NCBI RefSeq assembly: GCF_003692965.1
Contig: NZ_REHC01000008.1
Location: 186,001-250,000 of the forward strand
Length of the DNA: 64,000 nt
DNA from: Lactobacillus sp. ESL0246
Lineage (GTDB): Bacteria > Bacillota > Bacilli > Lactobacillales > Lactobacillaceae
Direction: 5' to 3'
Below, one piece after another: positions 37,197-46,536 of the stretch (the stretch's first letter is position 1; each line of letters starts with the position of its first letter). The notes beneath the pieces are model-generated. The model was not told the origin of the DNA, did not search any database, and was given only the letters and a program-made list of their open reading frames with translations. The position numbers and the translations under genes were made by a program.

Positions 37197-38544
37197 TTTT
37201 TATTCTCCTAGTCGATTTAATAATTGCAGTTGCGACTCCATTTTTTAGGTGCAGTTTAACCTCATCGTTTTTCTTGAGTTGTTCAATTGAACTAACTGCT
37301 TGTTTTTGATTATTAACTACATAAGCATAACCACGATCCAATGTTTTAAGCGGACTATAGTCATCTAGCTGTTGTCCAGTTTGAGCAAGCTGATGATGTT
37401 TTTCTTGCAAAAGATTTTGCATATTTGCTATTAATTTTTGATAATAGAAAGTTTCCTGTTGAAGTAATTTTTCTGCTTTTTGATCTGGTTTATTAGTCAA
37501 TAACCGTTGTTGTAACAACTCATATTCTTGTCGATCATGTTCTAAATGATGTGTCATACTGCTATGAAGTCTGCTACGCAAAAGGTCTAAAGTTTGAACT
37601 TGCTCATCATAAAGCCTAGTTGGTTCACGCATAACTACAGAATTAGTGATTCGAGTTAATGCTTCTCGCCTAAGCCGAATCATATTCTGAATACTTGCTA
37701 ATAGACTGCTCTGCATTTGATGAATATTTGCTAGCTCAGTTGGTAAATTTGGCGTAGCGTATTCTGCTGCGGCAGTTGGTGTAGCTGCCCGAACATCAGC
37801 TACTAAATCACAGAGTGTAGTATCGGTTTCATGACCTACTGAAGAAATGACGGGCATTGCCATTGCATAAACTTGACGAACGACTTTTTCTTCATTAAAA
37901 GGCCATAAGTCCTCAAGCGAACCGCCCCCACGTCCAATAATTAAAACATCATACTTATCACCGCTAGAGTTAATTTGATTCATTGCATCAACAAGTGAAT
38001 CTGCTGCTCGCTCTCCTTGAACCTGTGCTGGGAAAAGATCAACTTGTGCATGAGGAAAACGTCGATTGACAGTAACTAATATATCATGAATTACTGCTCC
38101 AGATGCGCTAGTAATTACCGCAATTCGATCCGGAAAATGAGGAATGGGGCGCTTATGACTTTGATCAAATAAACCCTCATCAGCTAATTTTTGTTGTAAC
38201 TGTCTAAGTTGCTCATATAAAGCTCCCAAACCGGCAGGTTCCATCGATTCAGCATAAAATTGATACGAGCCTTGTGGACCATAAACATTGACATATCCAG
38301 TTATATAAACCTTCATTCCCTCCTCAGGTTTAAATTTAACCTTATCAAAATGTGAGCGAAACATCACAACATTTATTTTTGACTTTTCATCTTTTAATGA
38401 AAAATACTGATGCGAATTTCGACGATAGCGAAAATTAGAGAGTTCACCTTGAAGAAAAACCTTATGTAGATACGGGTCATTTTTAAACTTTTGGGTAATA
38501 TAGTAGTTTAAATCTGTAACAGTTAAATATTTATTATCTGACAT
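37177..38544 (-). CDS. xseA: Exodeoxyribonuclease VII large subunit
   Basis: Catalytic subunit of exonuclease VII, 455 residues. An N-terminal OB fold (about 5-100, LQGELSNFRYRRNSHQYFSL) is followed by the catalytic region with GRGGGSLEDLWPFNEE and SSVGHETDTTLCDLVADVRA. A long C-terminal coiled coil binds XseB. ATG behind AGGAGGGAAA, overlapping the folD end by about 11 bases. Confidence 0.97.
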   Translation of the reverse strand: MSDNKYLTVTDLNYYITQKFKNDPYLHKVFLQGELSNFRYRRNSHQYFSLKDEKSKINVVMFRSHFDKVKFKPEEGMKVYITGYVNVYGPQGSYQFYAESMEPAGLGALYEQLRQLQQKLADEGLFDQSHKRPIPHFPDRIAVITSASGAVIHDILVTVNRRFPHAQVDLFPAQVQGERAADSLVDAMNQINSSGDKYDVLIIGRGGGSLEDLWPFNEEKVVRQVYAMAMPVISSVGHETDTTLCDLVADVRAATPTAAAEYATPNLPTELANIHQMQSSLLASIQNMIRLRREALTRITNSVVMREPTRLYDEQVQTLDLLRSRLHSSMTHHLEHDRQEYELLQQRLLTNKPDQKAEKLLQQETFYYQKLIANMQNLLQEKHHQLAQTGQQLDDYSPLKTLDRGYAYVVNNQKQAVSSIEQLKKNDEVKLHLKNGVATAIIKSTRRIKNANKEE

Positions 38545-39382
38545 TTTCCCTCCTTGTTAATCTAACGACTTGTTCCATTAGCGATTCGACTGTTAAAGGA
38601 CCGATTCCGCCCGGAACTGGGGTGATAAAACTGGTTTTAGGTGCTACATTGTCAAAATCAACATCCCCAACAGTTTTACCATTAACTTGATTAATCCCAA
38701 CATCAATTACAACAGCACCCTTTTTTACCATTTCGGCTGTAACTAAGTTTGCTTGACCAGCTGCTGATACAAGAATATCTGCTCTCTTGGTATATTGCTC
38801 AAGATTTTTAGTTTTCTGATGCAATATTGATACAGTTGCATCTTGTTCAAGCATTAAAGCCGCTAGCGGTTTGCCGACAATACTGCTTCTACCAATAATA
38901 ACTACATTCTTGCCCCTTAACTCAATTCGATAATAATTTAATAGGGCTAAAATGCCATGTGCTGTTGCGGGCTCTACAAAATGATCCCCTCGCCATAACC
39001 TGCCAATATTGGCAGGAGTTAGACAATCAACATCTTTTGATGGACTAATCTTTGCAAGTGCTTCATTCAAGTTAATCTGATCGGGAACAGGTAATTGAAT
39101 CATTATCCCATTAACGCGATCATCTAAATTTAAACGATCAATTAATGCCAATAAGTTTTCTTGTGTTACATTTTCAGATAGTTGATAGATATTTTGCTTA
39201 ATACCAATCTCAGTTGCACGCTTTTTCTTTGAGCGCAAGTATATTTTACTACTTAAATCATTACCAATATTAATTACGCAAAATAGCGGATTTATTCCAT
39301 TTTGTTTTAAAATAGCAACTTTTTCTTTAAGCTTGATACTACGCAGGTCTGCTAATGCTTTCCCGTCTAGGATTTGCCCCAT
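38534..39382 (-). CDS. folD: Bifunctional methylene-THF dehydrogenase/cyclohydrolase FolD
   Basis: Interconverts 5,10-methylene-, methenyl- and 10-formyl-tetrahydrofolate, supplying formyl groups for purines and Met-tRNA. It has 282 residues. The substrate motif is SPSKDVDCLTPANIG, the NADP-binding motif is GRSSIVGKPLAAL, and the C-terminal signature is PVPGGIGPLTVESLM. The catalytic Lys is in YLRSKKKR. First gene of the folD-xseA-xseB-ispA-tlyA-recN run, separated from nusB by a terminator. Confidence 0.97.
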   Translation of the reverse strand: MGQILDGKALADLRSIKLKEKVAILKQNGINPLFCVINIGNDLSSKIYLRSKKKRATEIGIKQNIYQLSENVTQENLLALIDRLNLDDRVNGIMIQLPVPDQINLNEALAKISPSKDVDCLTPANIGRLWRGDHFVEPATAHGILALLNYYRIELRGKNVVIIGRSSIVGKPLAALMLEQDATVSILHQKTKNLEQYTKRADILVSAAGQANLVTAEMVKKGAVVIDVGINQVNGKTVGDVDFDNVAPKTSFITPVPGGIGPLTVESLMEQVVRLTRRENVR

Positions 39383-39407
39383 AGCTTATAACTAATTCCT
39401 TTTCTAC

Positions 39408-39436
39408 AAAAATAGTCGGCTCTACGGCCGACTATT
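39408..39436 (-). terminator. Intrinsic terminator after nusB
   Basis: AATAGTCGGC / GCCGACTATT 10-base stem with a short loop, followed by five T on the minus strand. It begins 3 bases past the nusB stop and separates efp-asp23-nusB from folD. Confidence 0.88.
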
Positions 39437-39438
39437 AG

Positions 39439-39837
39439 TTATTTTGGGATAAAGTTTGCCAACATACCATTGATAAAAGGTTTATCTTTTGGATCTGCAA
39501 ATTCATCGCATAAATTTAGTGCTTCGTTGACCGCTGCTTTGGGTTCAATTTCAGTGCTATACTTAATTTCAAACAAAGCAACTTCCAAAATTGCAAGCAA
39601 TATTTGATTAATTCGATCAATTCGCCAGTTCTGTTTAAGATAAATGGCTAACGATCCCTTTAATTCATCCCGCTTTTCAATCACGCCTTCAATAATAGTT
39701 TTTGAATAAGCAGAAAGTTCTTTCAGATTAAGCATCTTAACAGTTTTAATTTCAACTTCAGCAGGAGTAGACTCAAGATCTTGATTCGCCAAGTATACTG
39801 CCTGCATTGCAATTCTACGACTCTGGTGTTGATTCAT
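39439..39837 (-). CDS. nusB: Transcription antitermination factor NusB
   Basis: Binds boxA RNA with NusE (S10) during rRNA antitermination. The start is ATG at 39837 (MNQHQSRRIAMQAVYLAN, 132 residues), behind AAAAGAG and overlapping the asp23 end. The longer frame to 39900 lies within asp23. Motifs: IDRINQILLAILEVALFEI and AVNEALNLCDEFADPKDKPF with a final FINGMLANF. Confidence 0.94.
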   Translation of the reverse strand: MNQHQSRRIAMQAVYLANQDLESTPAEVEIKTVKMLNLKELSAYSKTIIEGVIEKRDELKGSLAIYLKQNWRIDRINQILLAILEVALFEIKYSTEIEPKAAVNEALNLCDEFADPKDKPFINGMLANFIPK

Positions 39838-40270
39838 TTTTACTCTTTTCATCAATGTCAGAGAACAACTGGGACGTTCCGCTTTCATCATGCTCTTCAT
39901 CTGGAAATACCAAGCCTACAACATGAACATTAATTTCTTTAAGATTTAAGTCAGTCATTTGCAACACTTGCTGTCTCAGTGAATTTTGCAAATCCATAGC
40001 AACTTTGGGAACATAACTACCGGCAACAACGCTAACATAAACATCAGCAATCAAGTTATGTTCATCATCAAGCTTAACCGTAATTCCCTTACCATGATTT
40101 TCACGTCCCAAAACACGATTAATGCCTGATTTTACACTGCCATGAAGCCCAGCAATTCCTTCAACTTTTTCGGCAGCAATGCCCATGATAACTTCAAGAA
40201 CACTTGAATCTATTTCGATTTCTTCGCCGTTATTTTTATCATCTAAGACAATTTTTGAACTATCTGCCAT
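39815..40270 (-). CDS. Asp23/Gls24 family envelope stress protein (second copy)
   Basis: Second Asp23-family protein in the window, 151 residues, matching the YqhY position between efp and nusB in Bacillus. The core has SVLEVIMGIAAEKVEGIAG and DVYVSVVAGSYVPKVAMDL. The tail is acidic and Ser/Glu-rich (DEEHDESGTSQLFSD). In Bacillus YqhY is linked to acetyl-CoA carboxylase control; that role is not shown here. Confidence 0.9.
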   Translation of the reverse strand: MADSSKIVLDDKNNGEEIEIDSSVLEVIMGIAAEKVEGIAGLHGSVKSGINRVLGRENHGKGITVKLDDEHNLIADVYVSVVAGSYVPKVAMDLQNSLRQQVLQMTDLNLKEINVHVVGLVFPDEEHDESGTSQLFSDIDEKSKNESTPES

Positions 40271-40288
40271 TTTATTTACCTCGAAAAA

Positions 40289-40858
40289 CTACTTATTTGC
40301 GCGAGATACGTATGTCCCGTCGACAGTATTAATTATTAATGCATCGCCTTCGTTAATAAAGAAAGGTACGTTAACAACCAAGCCTGTTTCCATTGTTGCA
40401 GGTTTACCACCGCCAGAGGAAGTATCACCTTTAATATTTGGCTCAGTTTTAGCAACTGTTAATTCAACAGTGTTAGGCAATTGGATTCCCAAAGTCTTTC
40501 CTTCATGCATAATAACACTTACGTCCATATTTTCTTTCAAAAATTTGGCCTCTTCTTCAACTTGAGTATCCGGGATTGCCAATTGATCATAAGTGGTTGT
40601 ATCCATGAAAACATAGTTTGAACCATCATTGTATAAATATTGCATACTCTTAGTTTCAATTTCGGCGGTCTCAACTTTTGCTGTTGAACGGAAAGTATAT
40701 TCTTGAACAGCACCAGTATTTAAGCTCTTAAGCTTTGAACGAACAAAGGCACTTCCTTTTCCGGGCTTAACATGCTGAAATTCAACGATTCGCCATAAAT
40801 CATTGTTGTATTTAATGGTCAAACCATTCTTAAACTCGTTAACTGAAATCATTGTCAT
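40289..40858 (-). CDS. efp: Translation elongation factor P
   Basis: Relieves ribosome stalling at polyproline stretches. The start is ATG at 40858 ([12 protein letters not shown], 189 residues), 8 bases after GATGAGG. The longer frame has no ribosome site. The loop that contacts the P-site tRNA is [12 protein letters not shown], with Lys as the tip residue. The C-terminal signature is [16 protein letters not shown]. Confidence 0.96.
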   Translation of the reverse strand: MTMISVNEFKNGLTIKYNNDLWRIVEFQHVKPGKGSAFVRSKLKSLNTGAVQEYTFRSTAKVETAEIETKSMQYLYNDGSNYVFMDTTTYDQLAIPDTQVEEEAKFLKENMDVSVIMHEGKTLGIQLPNTVELTVAKTEPNIKGDTSSGGGKPATMETGLVVNVPFFINEGDALIINTVDGTYVSRANK

Positions 40859-40930
40859 ATTAACTACCTCATCTCCATAATAATATCTTACCAATTCATA
40901 CGTGATTTTACTATAAATAATCTTTAACTT

Positions 40931-42043
40931 TTATAAAGAAATTAATTCATCCTTAGGCAAAGTTGACAATAATTGCGGCGATTGATCATTAATCAAAATG
41001 TCATCCTCAATTCTAACCCCACCTTTATTCGGCAAATAAATGCCTGGTTCAACCGTGTGAACCATCTTATTAATTAATTTTTGCTTACCAAAAGGTAGTG
41101 CAGGTTGGCATAATTCGTGAATTTCTAAACCAATACCATGACCGATACCATGACCAAAATACTGACCATAGCCTTGCTCTTTAATGTAGTCACGAGCTGC
41201 TTTATCAACATCACTACCGCAATTACCGACAACTGCAGCTGCAATTCCCCGTTTTTGGGCTTCATGAACGATACCGTAAATTTTTTGTAACTCAGAATCA
41301 ACCTGACCAACTGCAACGGTGCGCGTAATATCGGCTGCATAACCATGGTAAAAGGCACCGAAATCAATTACAACCAAATCACCTTTTGCGATTTTTTTAT
41401 CGCTGGCAACACCATGAGCCCAAGCAGAACGAACGCCTGAAGCAATAATGGTTTCAAAACTTGGTCCGTCTCCGCCATGAATCTTAAATAAATAATCTAA
41501 TTTAGCACCAATTTCACGTTCACTTACCCCAGGTTTAATCATCGGTAGAATTTCTTTGAAACTAATCATTGAAATTTCGATCGCTTGCTTTAAGGCTGCA
41601 AGTTCAATTTCATCTTTAATATTTCGAACTTGTTCAACTAGCTCTTCACAGAGTTCAAAGTCAATTTGTGGGTTAAATTTTTGTAAATTAGCAAATTCAA
41701 CAGCTGAAATAGCTTCTCCCTCAACCAAAACCTTTGTTAAACCGGCTGCTTTGAGCTGATTACTAATCTCTTGAATTTGATCATTTCGCTTCATAACCAC
41801 TTTTAATTTGCCTGGCGCTTGAGCCTTAATTTGGTCTTTAAAGCGCGAGTCAGACAATAGGATTCTGTCTCCTCGTGCAGTTAAAATGAGTTGCGCCTCT
41901 TCACCGGTAAAATTTGTCAAGTAGCGATAATTTGCTTGATTAAAAATAAGAAGACTATCAGCTCCACGGTCTTTAATCAACTTAGTCACTTCTGAAATAC
42001 GTCGACCTAAAAGTGTCAATAATTTATCTGTTTGATCCATCAT
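40931..42043 (-). CDS. pepP: Xaa-Pro peptidase (aminopeptidase P family, M24B)
   Basis: Metallopeptidase that removes an N-terminal residue before proline, or splits Xaa-Pro dipeptides. It has 370 residues. The creatinase-like N-domain covers about 1-135. Metal ligands are VVIDFGAFYHGYAADITRT (two Asp), FGHGIGHGIGLEIHE (His), TVEPGIYLP (Glu) and RIEDDILI (Glu). It lies upstream of efp, the standard yqhT-efp pairing. PepP versus PepQ cannot be settled by eye; context favours the YqhT type. Confidence 0.88.
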   Translation of the reverse strand: MMDQTDKLLTLLGRRISEVTKLIKDRGADSLLIFNQANYRYLTNFTGEEAQLILTARGDRILLSDSRFKDQIKAQAPGKLKVVMKRNDQIQEISNQLKAAGLTKVLVEGEAISAVEFANLQKFNPQIDFELCEELVEQVRNIKDEIELAALKQAIEISMISFKEILPMIKPGVSEREIGAKLDYLFKIHGGDGPSFETIIASGVRSAWAHGVASDKKIAKGDLVVIDFGAFYHGYAADITRTVAVGQVDSELQKIYGIVHEAQKRGIAAAVVGNCGSDVDKAARDYIKEQGYGQYFGHGIGHGIGLEIHELCQPALPFGKQKLINKMVHTVEPGIYLPNKGGVRIEDDILINDQSPQLLSTLPKDELISL

Positions 42044-42143
42044 AAACTCCCCTAATTAGTAAATACCTGAGTTTATTTTACCGCTAAGGTTTTGTTAAAA
42101 ACTACTATTTAAGTATTTTTATAATAAATCTTTAAACGCATAA

Positions 42144-42173
42144 AAAAGACGAGAAGCACATGCTTTTCGTCTT
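42144..42173 (-). terminator. Intrinsic terminator after rpmA
   Basis: AAGACGAGAAGC / GCTTTTCGTCTT hairpin, followed by TTTTTT on the minus strand (complement of 42142-42147). It lies 17 bases past the rpmA stop. Confidence 0.85.
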
Positions 42174-42189
42174 CTTATTAAGAACTAAC

Positions 42190-42489
42190 TTACTTAGCTT
42201 CTTCTTCGACTGGAATTACAGAAACTTGCTTTCTATACTTATCCATCCGTTCAAATTTAACAACACCATTTACTAATGCAAATAAAGTGTCATCTCCACC
42301 TTGACCAACATTCTTGCCTGGGTGAATCTTAGTACCACGTTGACGATAAATAATCGTACCTGCGTGGATAGTTTGACCATCTGCAGCCTTCGCGCCTAGA
42401 CGACGACCAGCTGAGTTACGACCATTGGCAGTAGAACCTCCACCCTTGTGGTGGGCAAATAATTTAAGATCTAAAATATTCATATTCAT
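42190..42489 (-). CDS. rpmA: 50S ribosomal protein L27
   Basis: Large-subunit protein whose N-terminus reaches the peptidyl transferase centre. The frame has three possible ATG starts (42495, 42489, 42483). GAGGTGAA ends right before the first, so spacing favours the second (99 residues). The N-terminus [17 protein letters not shown] carries the Gram-positive extension normally clipped between F and A. The rest, [17 protein letters not shown] and [15 protein letters not shown], is typical. It follows rplU by only about 7-13 bases with no protease gene between. Confidence 0.95.
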   Translation of the reverse strand: MNMNILDLKLFAHHKGGGSTANGRNSAGRRLGAKAADGQTIHAGTIIYRQRGTKIHPGKNVGQGGDDTLFALVNGVVKFERMDKYRKQVSVIPVEEEAK

Positions 42490-42502
42490 AATCATTTCAC
42501 CT

Positions 42503-42817
42503 CTAGCCTAGTTCAATCTTTTCAACTGCAACCTTAGTATAAGGTTGACGGTGACCATATTTTGAATGTGAGTGCTTCTTAGGCTTGTACTTGAAAGTCA
42601 CAACTTTCTTTTCCTTACCTTGCTTTTCAACTTTAGCAATAACCTTAGCACCCTTAACTAACGGGGCACCAACCTTAACATCCTTGCCGTCAGCAACTAA
42701 AATCACTTCATCAAAAGTAATTTCTTTGCCTTCTTCAACATCAAGTTTCTCTACAAAAATATTATCGCCTTCAGCAACTTTGTATTGCTTACCGCCGGTT
42801 TTAATAATTGCGTACAT
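42503..42817 (-). CDS. rplU: 50S ribosomal protein L21
   Basis: Large-subunit ribosomal protein binding 23S rRNA, 104 residues. It begins [18 protein letters not shown]. The C-terminus has the family motif [17 protein letters not shown]. The start is ATG after TTGGAGGGTTGTA. First gene of rplU-rpmA, with a structured leader upstream. Confidence 0.97.
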   Translation of the reverse strand: MYAIIKTGGKQYKVAEGDNIFVEKLDVEEGKEITFDEVILVADGKDVKVGAPLVKGAKVIAKVEKQGKEKKVVTFKYKPKKHSHSKYGHRQPYTKVAVEKIELG

Positions 42818-42963
42818 TACAACCCTCCAAAAAAATACTTAGACTCGCCAATTGAGGTGCTTAGTTATCTAAAGGCTTCAGACCCCAAAATGTGCGGTTG
42901 CAGATGTGGAGGTTTCCACAAATACAACCACTTTATCATACTCCTACTGAACCAATTTATCAA
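42818..42963 (-). promoter_or_regulatory. rplU promoter and L21-type leader RNA
   Basis: Minus strand: -35 TTGATA (42958-42963), 17-base spacer, -10 TATGAT (42935-42940). It gives a leader of about 110 bases. The leader is GC-richer than its surroundings and has paired segments (for instance GTGGAAACCTCCAC). Position, size and folding fit the L21 leader known in Firmicutes, which is thought to bind L21 or another ribosomal protein for feedback. The match to the published consensus was not computed. Confidence 0.6.
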
Positions 42964-43000
42964 TGAAAAAACAAATTTCGATAAGTATTTAACAACTAGT

Positions 43001-43840
43001 TTAAATTTGCCACTTACCGCCATGAACCTTAGCAACATTTTCAGTAACAATAAAGGCTTCGCTATCAATTTCGCGTGCCTTAGAAACTAATTGTCCGTAT
43101 TCATTAGTATCAACGATGATAACTAACTGTTGCTTATTTTCATCACTATAGCCGCCAACTACATTATAAACAGTCAAGCCATCATAATCTTTTTGAAGCA
43201 TCGTTTTAATTTTATCAAGTTTTTCATTACTCATAATACGAACCTGAAATTTCTTGTCAAAGCCCGTTTCAGCGTAGCGCATCGTAATAGTTGTAATGAT
43301 TTGGGAAAAGGCAGCCAATAAAAAGGCCTCGGTTCCATCAACAAAAATATTTAACACAATAATCACCATATCAATTGCCATCAGTGACATTGCAGGATCA
43401 ACAAAGAAATATTTTTTGATAATTAATGGGGGGATGGTTGTGCCTCCAGACGATGCATTAATGCGATACAGCATTGAAACACCAATGCCCATCAGTACCC
43501 CGCCATAAATTACCGCAAGCATATTATTTGAGGTCAATTTAAAGCTGGGAGTAATTGCCATTAATACTGGTAAAAGCAAACTACCTAGTGCAACTTTTTT
43601 GAAAGTTGCTTTACCCAAAAACACAACCGCTAAAATAAGCATTAAGGAATTAACTATAAAAACCGTTAGCGAACGATTAATTCCCCATACCGCATCCACT
43701 AAAATTGAAATACCGGTTGATCCTCCAGCCGCCACATTGATGGGGGCATAAAAGAAATTAATAGCAACGGTAATTATTTCTAATCCAGCCAAGAAAAATA
43801 GCCAGTACTGCCAAGTATGTGAGTGTTTATTTGTTTGCAT
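43001..43840 (-). CDS. YitT family membrane protein (DUF161/DUF2179)
   Basis: Integral membrane protein of 279 residues and unknown substrate. About six hydrophobic helices occupy residues 12-175, with a conserved INVAAGGSTGISILVD loop near 33 and INASSGGTTIPPLI near 127. A soluble C-terminal DUF2179 domain (about 190-275) resembles a nucleotide- or ligand-sensing fold. Monocistronic with its own promoter. The transport function often assumed for this family is not established. Confidence 0.85.
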   Translation of the reverse strand: MQTNKHSHTWQYWLFFLAGLEIITVAINFFYAPINVAAGGSTGISILVDAVWGINRSLTVFIVNSLMLILAVVFLGKATFKKVALGSLLLPVLMAITPSFKLTSNNMLAVIYGGVLMGIGVSMLYRINASSGGTTIPPLIIKKYFFVDPAMSLMAIDMVIIVLNIFVDGTEAFLLAAFSQIITTITMRYAETGFDKKFQVRIMSNEKLDKIKTMLQKDYDGLTVYNVVGGYSDENKQQLVIIVDTNEYGQLVSKAREIDSEAFIVTENVAKVHGGKWQI

Positions 43841-43871
43841 CTCATCTTCCTCTCATAAAACGTTATTAATT

Positions 43872-43901
43872 ATTGTACCGAAAAACAATTATTTTATTCA
43901 A
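43872..43901 (-). promoter_or_regulatory. Promoter of the YitT-like gene
   Basis: Minus strand: -35 TTGAAT (43896-43901), 18-base spacer, -10 TACAAT (43872-43877), about 30 bases from the start codon. Confidence 0.5.
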
Positions 43902-44029
43902 GAAATATGCAAAAACCAAAAGCTTTCTTAATGAATTTAAAACGGTAATAAAATTTATCATTATTTATCAACTATCGGCAAACTCATCTACTTCATTAAT
44001 TAATCCCAAAATTAGTTAAGAAACAAAAC

Positions 44030-45358
44030 TTACTTTTCGATCTTATATTCCAAACTCTGATTTCCTTCATATGCAGGCATACCCTTTTCAGCACGATAAA
44101 GTGCTCGTTCAAATGCTTGGTATCCCTTACTTGAACTAACAGCAAATTTAACATTATACTTACTTGCAAATTCGCGAATATTCCAAGTACTATCATGAGC
44201 CGCAAATGCCGTTATCAAAATAACAATATCTAAATTCTGTATCTGTTTTTCAATGGTTTTCTTTTTGCCTTCAAAAGCGTCTATTGCTTGTGGAATCCCG
44301 TGGTAACGTTTGACAATACCTTCAAGCAAGGCTTCATTTTGATTATTACCGATTGCAATTCCGACCCGTTGATAATGTAAATCCATATCCAACTTAGTTA
44401 ACGATGTAGCGTCTTCATCATGATGCTGTTTCTTTTTGCTTGCGTGTTTAGCCGTTTGAGGAGCATCAAGATCATATACCCAGCGAATTTGAATTGCCAT
44501 AGCAGGATTTTTCTTTAAATTCACATCGCCATCATACCAGGCCAAGTCAACAATCGAGCCATCTTCAAGTTGAACATTTTTCTCTTGAAAATTACTAGCA
44601 TCTACTGGTAGAAGAATGGTTTTCCCACGAATCCGTAATTTTTTGCCACTAATATTGCGACTAATTGCTAAGTGTCCCGGTCTTCCCTGAACAACCGCGT
44701 ATTTAAAGATAGAAATCGAATCGACTTCCAACTTAGGTAATTGGCGAAACCCGACAACTCGTAAAATCTCAGCTTCATAATATGAATTAGCTTTTTCAGC
44801 TACTGCTTCAACAATGTCACCACTTTTTAAATTTAAATCGTGAATTTGCGATTCCTTTAGTGTAAAAACACACCGGTTACTATCGTTTACTAAGTCACAG
44901 CCCGATAATAAGCGAATTACGGTATAGCGGTGCCCCTTTCGGTAATCACGTTTAACTTGCTTTTTAGGCTGTAAAGCCTGTTGAAACACTTTTTTGTTGA
45001 TGACTTCTTTAGTTGTTTGTGATTGTTTAATTGCTTGTTCCAAATGAGAAAAAGTTTGCTGATAATTTTCATTCTGCTGAGACATTTGTAACTGGTGTAC
45101 AGCCTTAAGAGCCTTATTTTTAGCCTGAATATCTCCTGGAGTGATTATTAATGTTGTCAGATTAGTAAGCAAGTTATTTATTGCTAACTCAAGCTTAGCC
45201 TGTTTCTTGTCATGAGTCAGACTATCAAACTCACTATTGGGCACATCATCTGCCATATTCAAAATTGCTTTAATTGCCGCTAAACCATTGCGCAACGATT
45301 GAGCGTCTCCTGAAACTTGATTCAGAATTCTTTTTAAATTATTTCGATAATCAAACAT
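44030..45358 (-). CDS. DUF2325-domain protein of unknown function
   Basis: Cytoplasmic protein of 442 residues with no signal peptide. Residues 1-140 are helical and Gln/Asn-rich. The middle (about 140-310) looks beta-rich, with segments such as GHRYTVIRLLSG and LRIRGKTILLPVDAS. The C-terminal 100 residues have the DUF2325 pattern: DIVILITAFAAHDSTWNIRE and VSSSKGYQAFERAL, resembling a small Rossmann-like sensor. A Lys/His patch (ASKKKQHHDED) links the last two parts. It stands alone between the YitT-like gene and the WxL cluster. Function unknown. Confidence 0.6.
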   Translation of the reverse strand: MFDYRNNLKRILNQVSGDAQSLRNGLAAIKAILNMADDVPNSEFDSLTHDKKQAKLELAINNLLTNLTTLIITPGDIQAKNKALKAVHQLQMSQQNENYQQTFSHLEQAIKQSQTTKEVINKKVFQQALQPKKQVKRDYRKGHRYTVIRLLSGCDLVNDSNRCVFTLKESQIHDLNLKSGDIVEAVAEKANSYYEAEILRVVGFRQLPKLEVDSISIFKYAVVQGRPGHLAISRNISGKKLRIRGKTILLPVDASNFQEKNVQLEDGSIVDLAWYDGDVNLKKNPAMAIQIRWVYDLDAPQTAKHASKKKQHHDEDATSLTKLDMDLHYQRVGIAIGNNQNEALLEGIVKRYHGIPQAIDAFEGKKKTIEKQIQNLDIVILITAFAAHDSTWNIREFASKYNVKFAVSSSKGYQAFERALYRAEKGMPAYEGNQSLEYKIEK

Positions 45359-45466
45359 ATAATTTCAACTTCTTTATTTTGATTACTTAAGTATACCAGT
45401 AAACAGAAAGCAGTTAAAACCAAACCGCGCTAAAAGTGAAATACGATATAACTAATAGTTTAAAAC

Positions 45467-45496
45467 AAAAAAGTACTCAAGCTTTATGCTTGAGCG
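45467..45496 (-). terminator. Terminator after the WxL cluster
   Basis: CTCAAGC-TTTAT-GCTTGAG hairpin (45476-45494), followed by T-A-C-TTTTTT on the minus strand. It lies about 55 bases past the WxL gene stop. Confidence 0.8.
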
Positions 45497-45549
45497 CCTT
45501 TTATAAAATTATTATTACTGCCTACCAAACAAAATGCAAAGTCTTACGT

Positions 45550-46455
45550 TTACTTAATTCCTGTGGATAAAGTCCAAGTTAATGAGGTCGTATAAGTTCC
45601 TGCTGCAATATTGGCATCGGTTGGTAAAGACAACTGGATATCTTTTGGGTCCCAAGCAAAAACTTCTGCTCCGCTACCAGTAGTAGCTTTTGCGGTTGCA
45701 ACCTGAACTGCAGTACTGTCGGCAGCTAAATTAACCGTCAAATTTTTAATCACATTATCAGCCAGCCAAGTAACGTCATTACTAAAATTTTTATCTGCAT
45801 TATTTCCTGTTAAGCCAAAAACGTTTGCAGTATGACCAGCTGCAGTATTGTTAAAGGCTAGCTTGGCGCCAGTTATTGTTTTGGCGCTAGCACCACTTCC
45901 AGTAGTCAGCGGGCCGTCGGCTTTGACGCTTAATTGCCAATCTCCTGAATGACTATCACTCTTATCATCAGTGTCTGTACGGTCTCTTTGCTTATCAATC
46001 ACTGTTACCCAAGTCTTGCCCTTAACATTGTCTAAATCAGGATCAGTAGTAGAAAGCTTCGGGGTCTGGTTATCTGCCCCAGCATATCCAGGATGTACAT
46101 CATTACCGGTACTATTTAAGTTCATACCAGCTGCTGTAAAGATCGGAGTAGCGGGATCAAACTTAGTATGACTACCAAAATCCAGCACTGCGGGCACGTA
46201 TTGTAAACGTAAGTATCCGACGCCATCATCTGGTTTATTTGGATTATCTGGGTTTGGATTTGGCTTGGCGTCTTGGTCCTGGCTAAAGCCTATTCCTACT
46301 GTACTATGATTGGAATCTGGTAAGGCTTTACCGCCGTTCATTTTTGCATTGCCTTCTTGGGTTTTAGCTTGGGTAATGGCTGGAGTAACGGCTGCTACGC
46401 TCGACAAGACCGTAGCACTTGTCATTACCAAACTGGCTATTTTAGTTAATTTCAT
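45550..46455 (-). CDS. WxL-domain cell-surface protein
   Basis: Secreted protein of 301 residues that should bind peptidoglycan non-covalently through its WxL domain. The signal peptide covers about residues 1-30 (MKLTKIASLVMTSATVLSSV ... ITQA). It is followed by a Pro/Asn/Asp-rich linker (PNPNPDNPNKPDDG) and a beta-rich domain with WxL-type motifs TWVTVI, VTWLAD and the C-terminal SLTWTLSTGIK. Start behind AAGGAGGAACTTCAAG. Third gene after a DUF916 protein and a small membrane protein, a reduced form of the Csc-type surface clusters of lactobacilli. Confidence 0.88.
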   Translation of the reverse strand: MKLTKIASLVMTSATVLSSVAAVTPAITQAKTQEGNAKMNGGKALPDSNHSTVGIGFSQDQDAKPNPNPDNPNKPDDGVGYLRLQYVPAVLDFGSHTKFDPATPIFTAAGMNLNSTGNDVHPGYAGADNQTPKLSTTDPDLDNVKGKTWVTVIDKQRDRTDTDDKSDSHSGDWQLSVKADGPLTTGSGASAKTITGAKLAFNNTAAGHTANVFGLTGNNADKNFSNDVTWLADNVIKNLTVNLAADSTAVQVATAKATTGSGAEVFAWDPKDIQLSLPTDANIAAGTYTTSLTWTLSTGIK

Positions 46456-46536
46456 CTTGAAGTTCCTCCTTCAAATTCAGATTTTTCATACACAACTAAT
46501 CATCTTACAATGATTATTCCAACGATTGTTTACTAG

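Noticed and set aside
39838-39900. Longer N-terminus for NusB
   Set aside because: Overlaps the asp23 gene and adds sequence not found in NusB; ATG 39837 gives the normal length.
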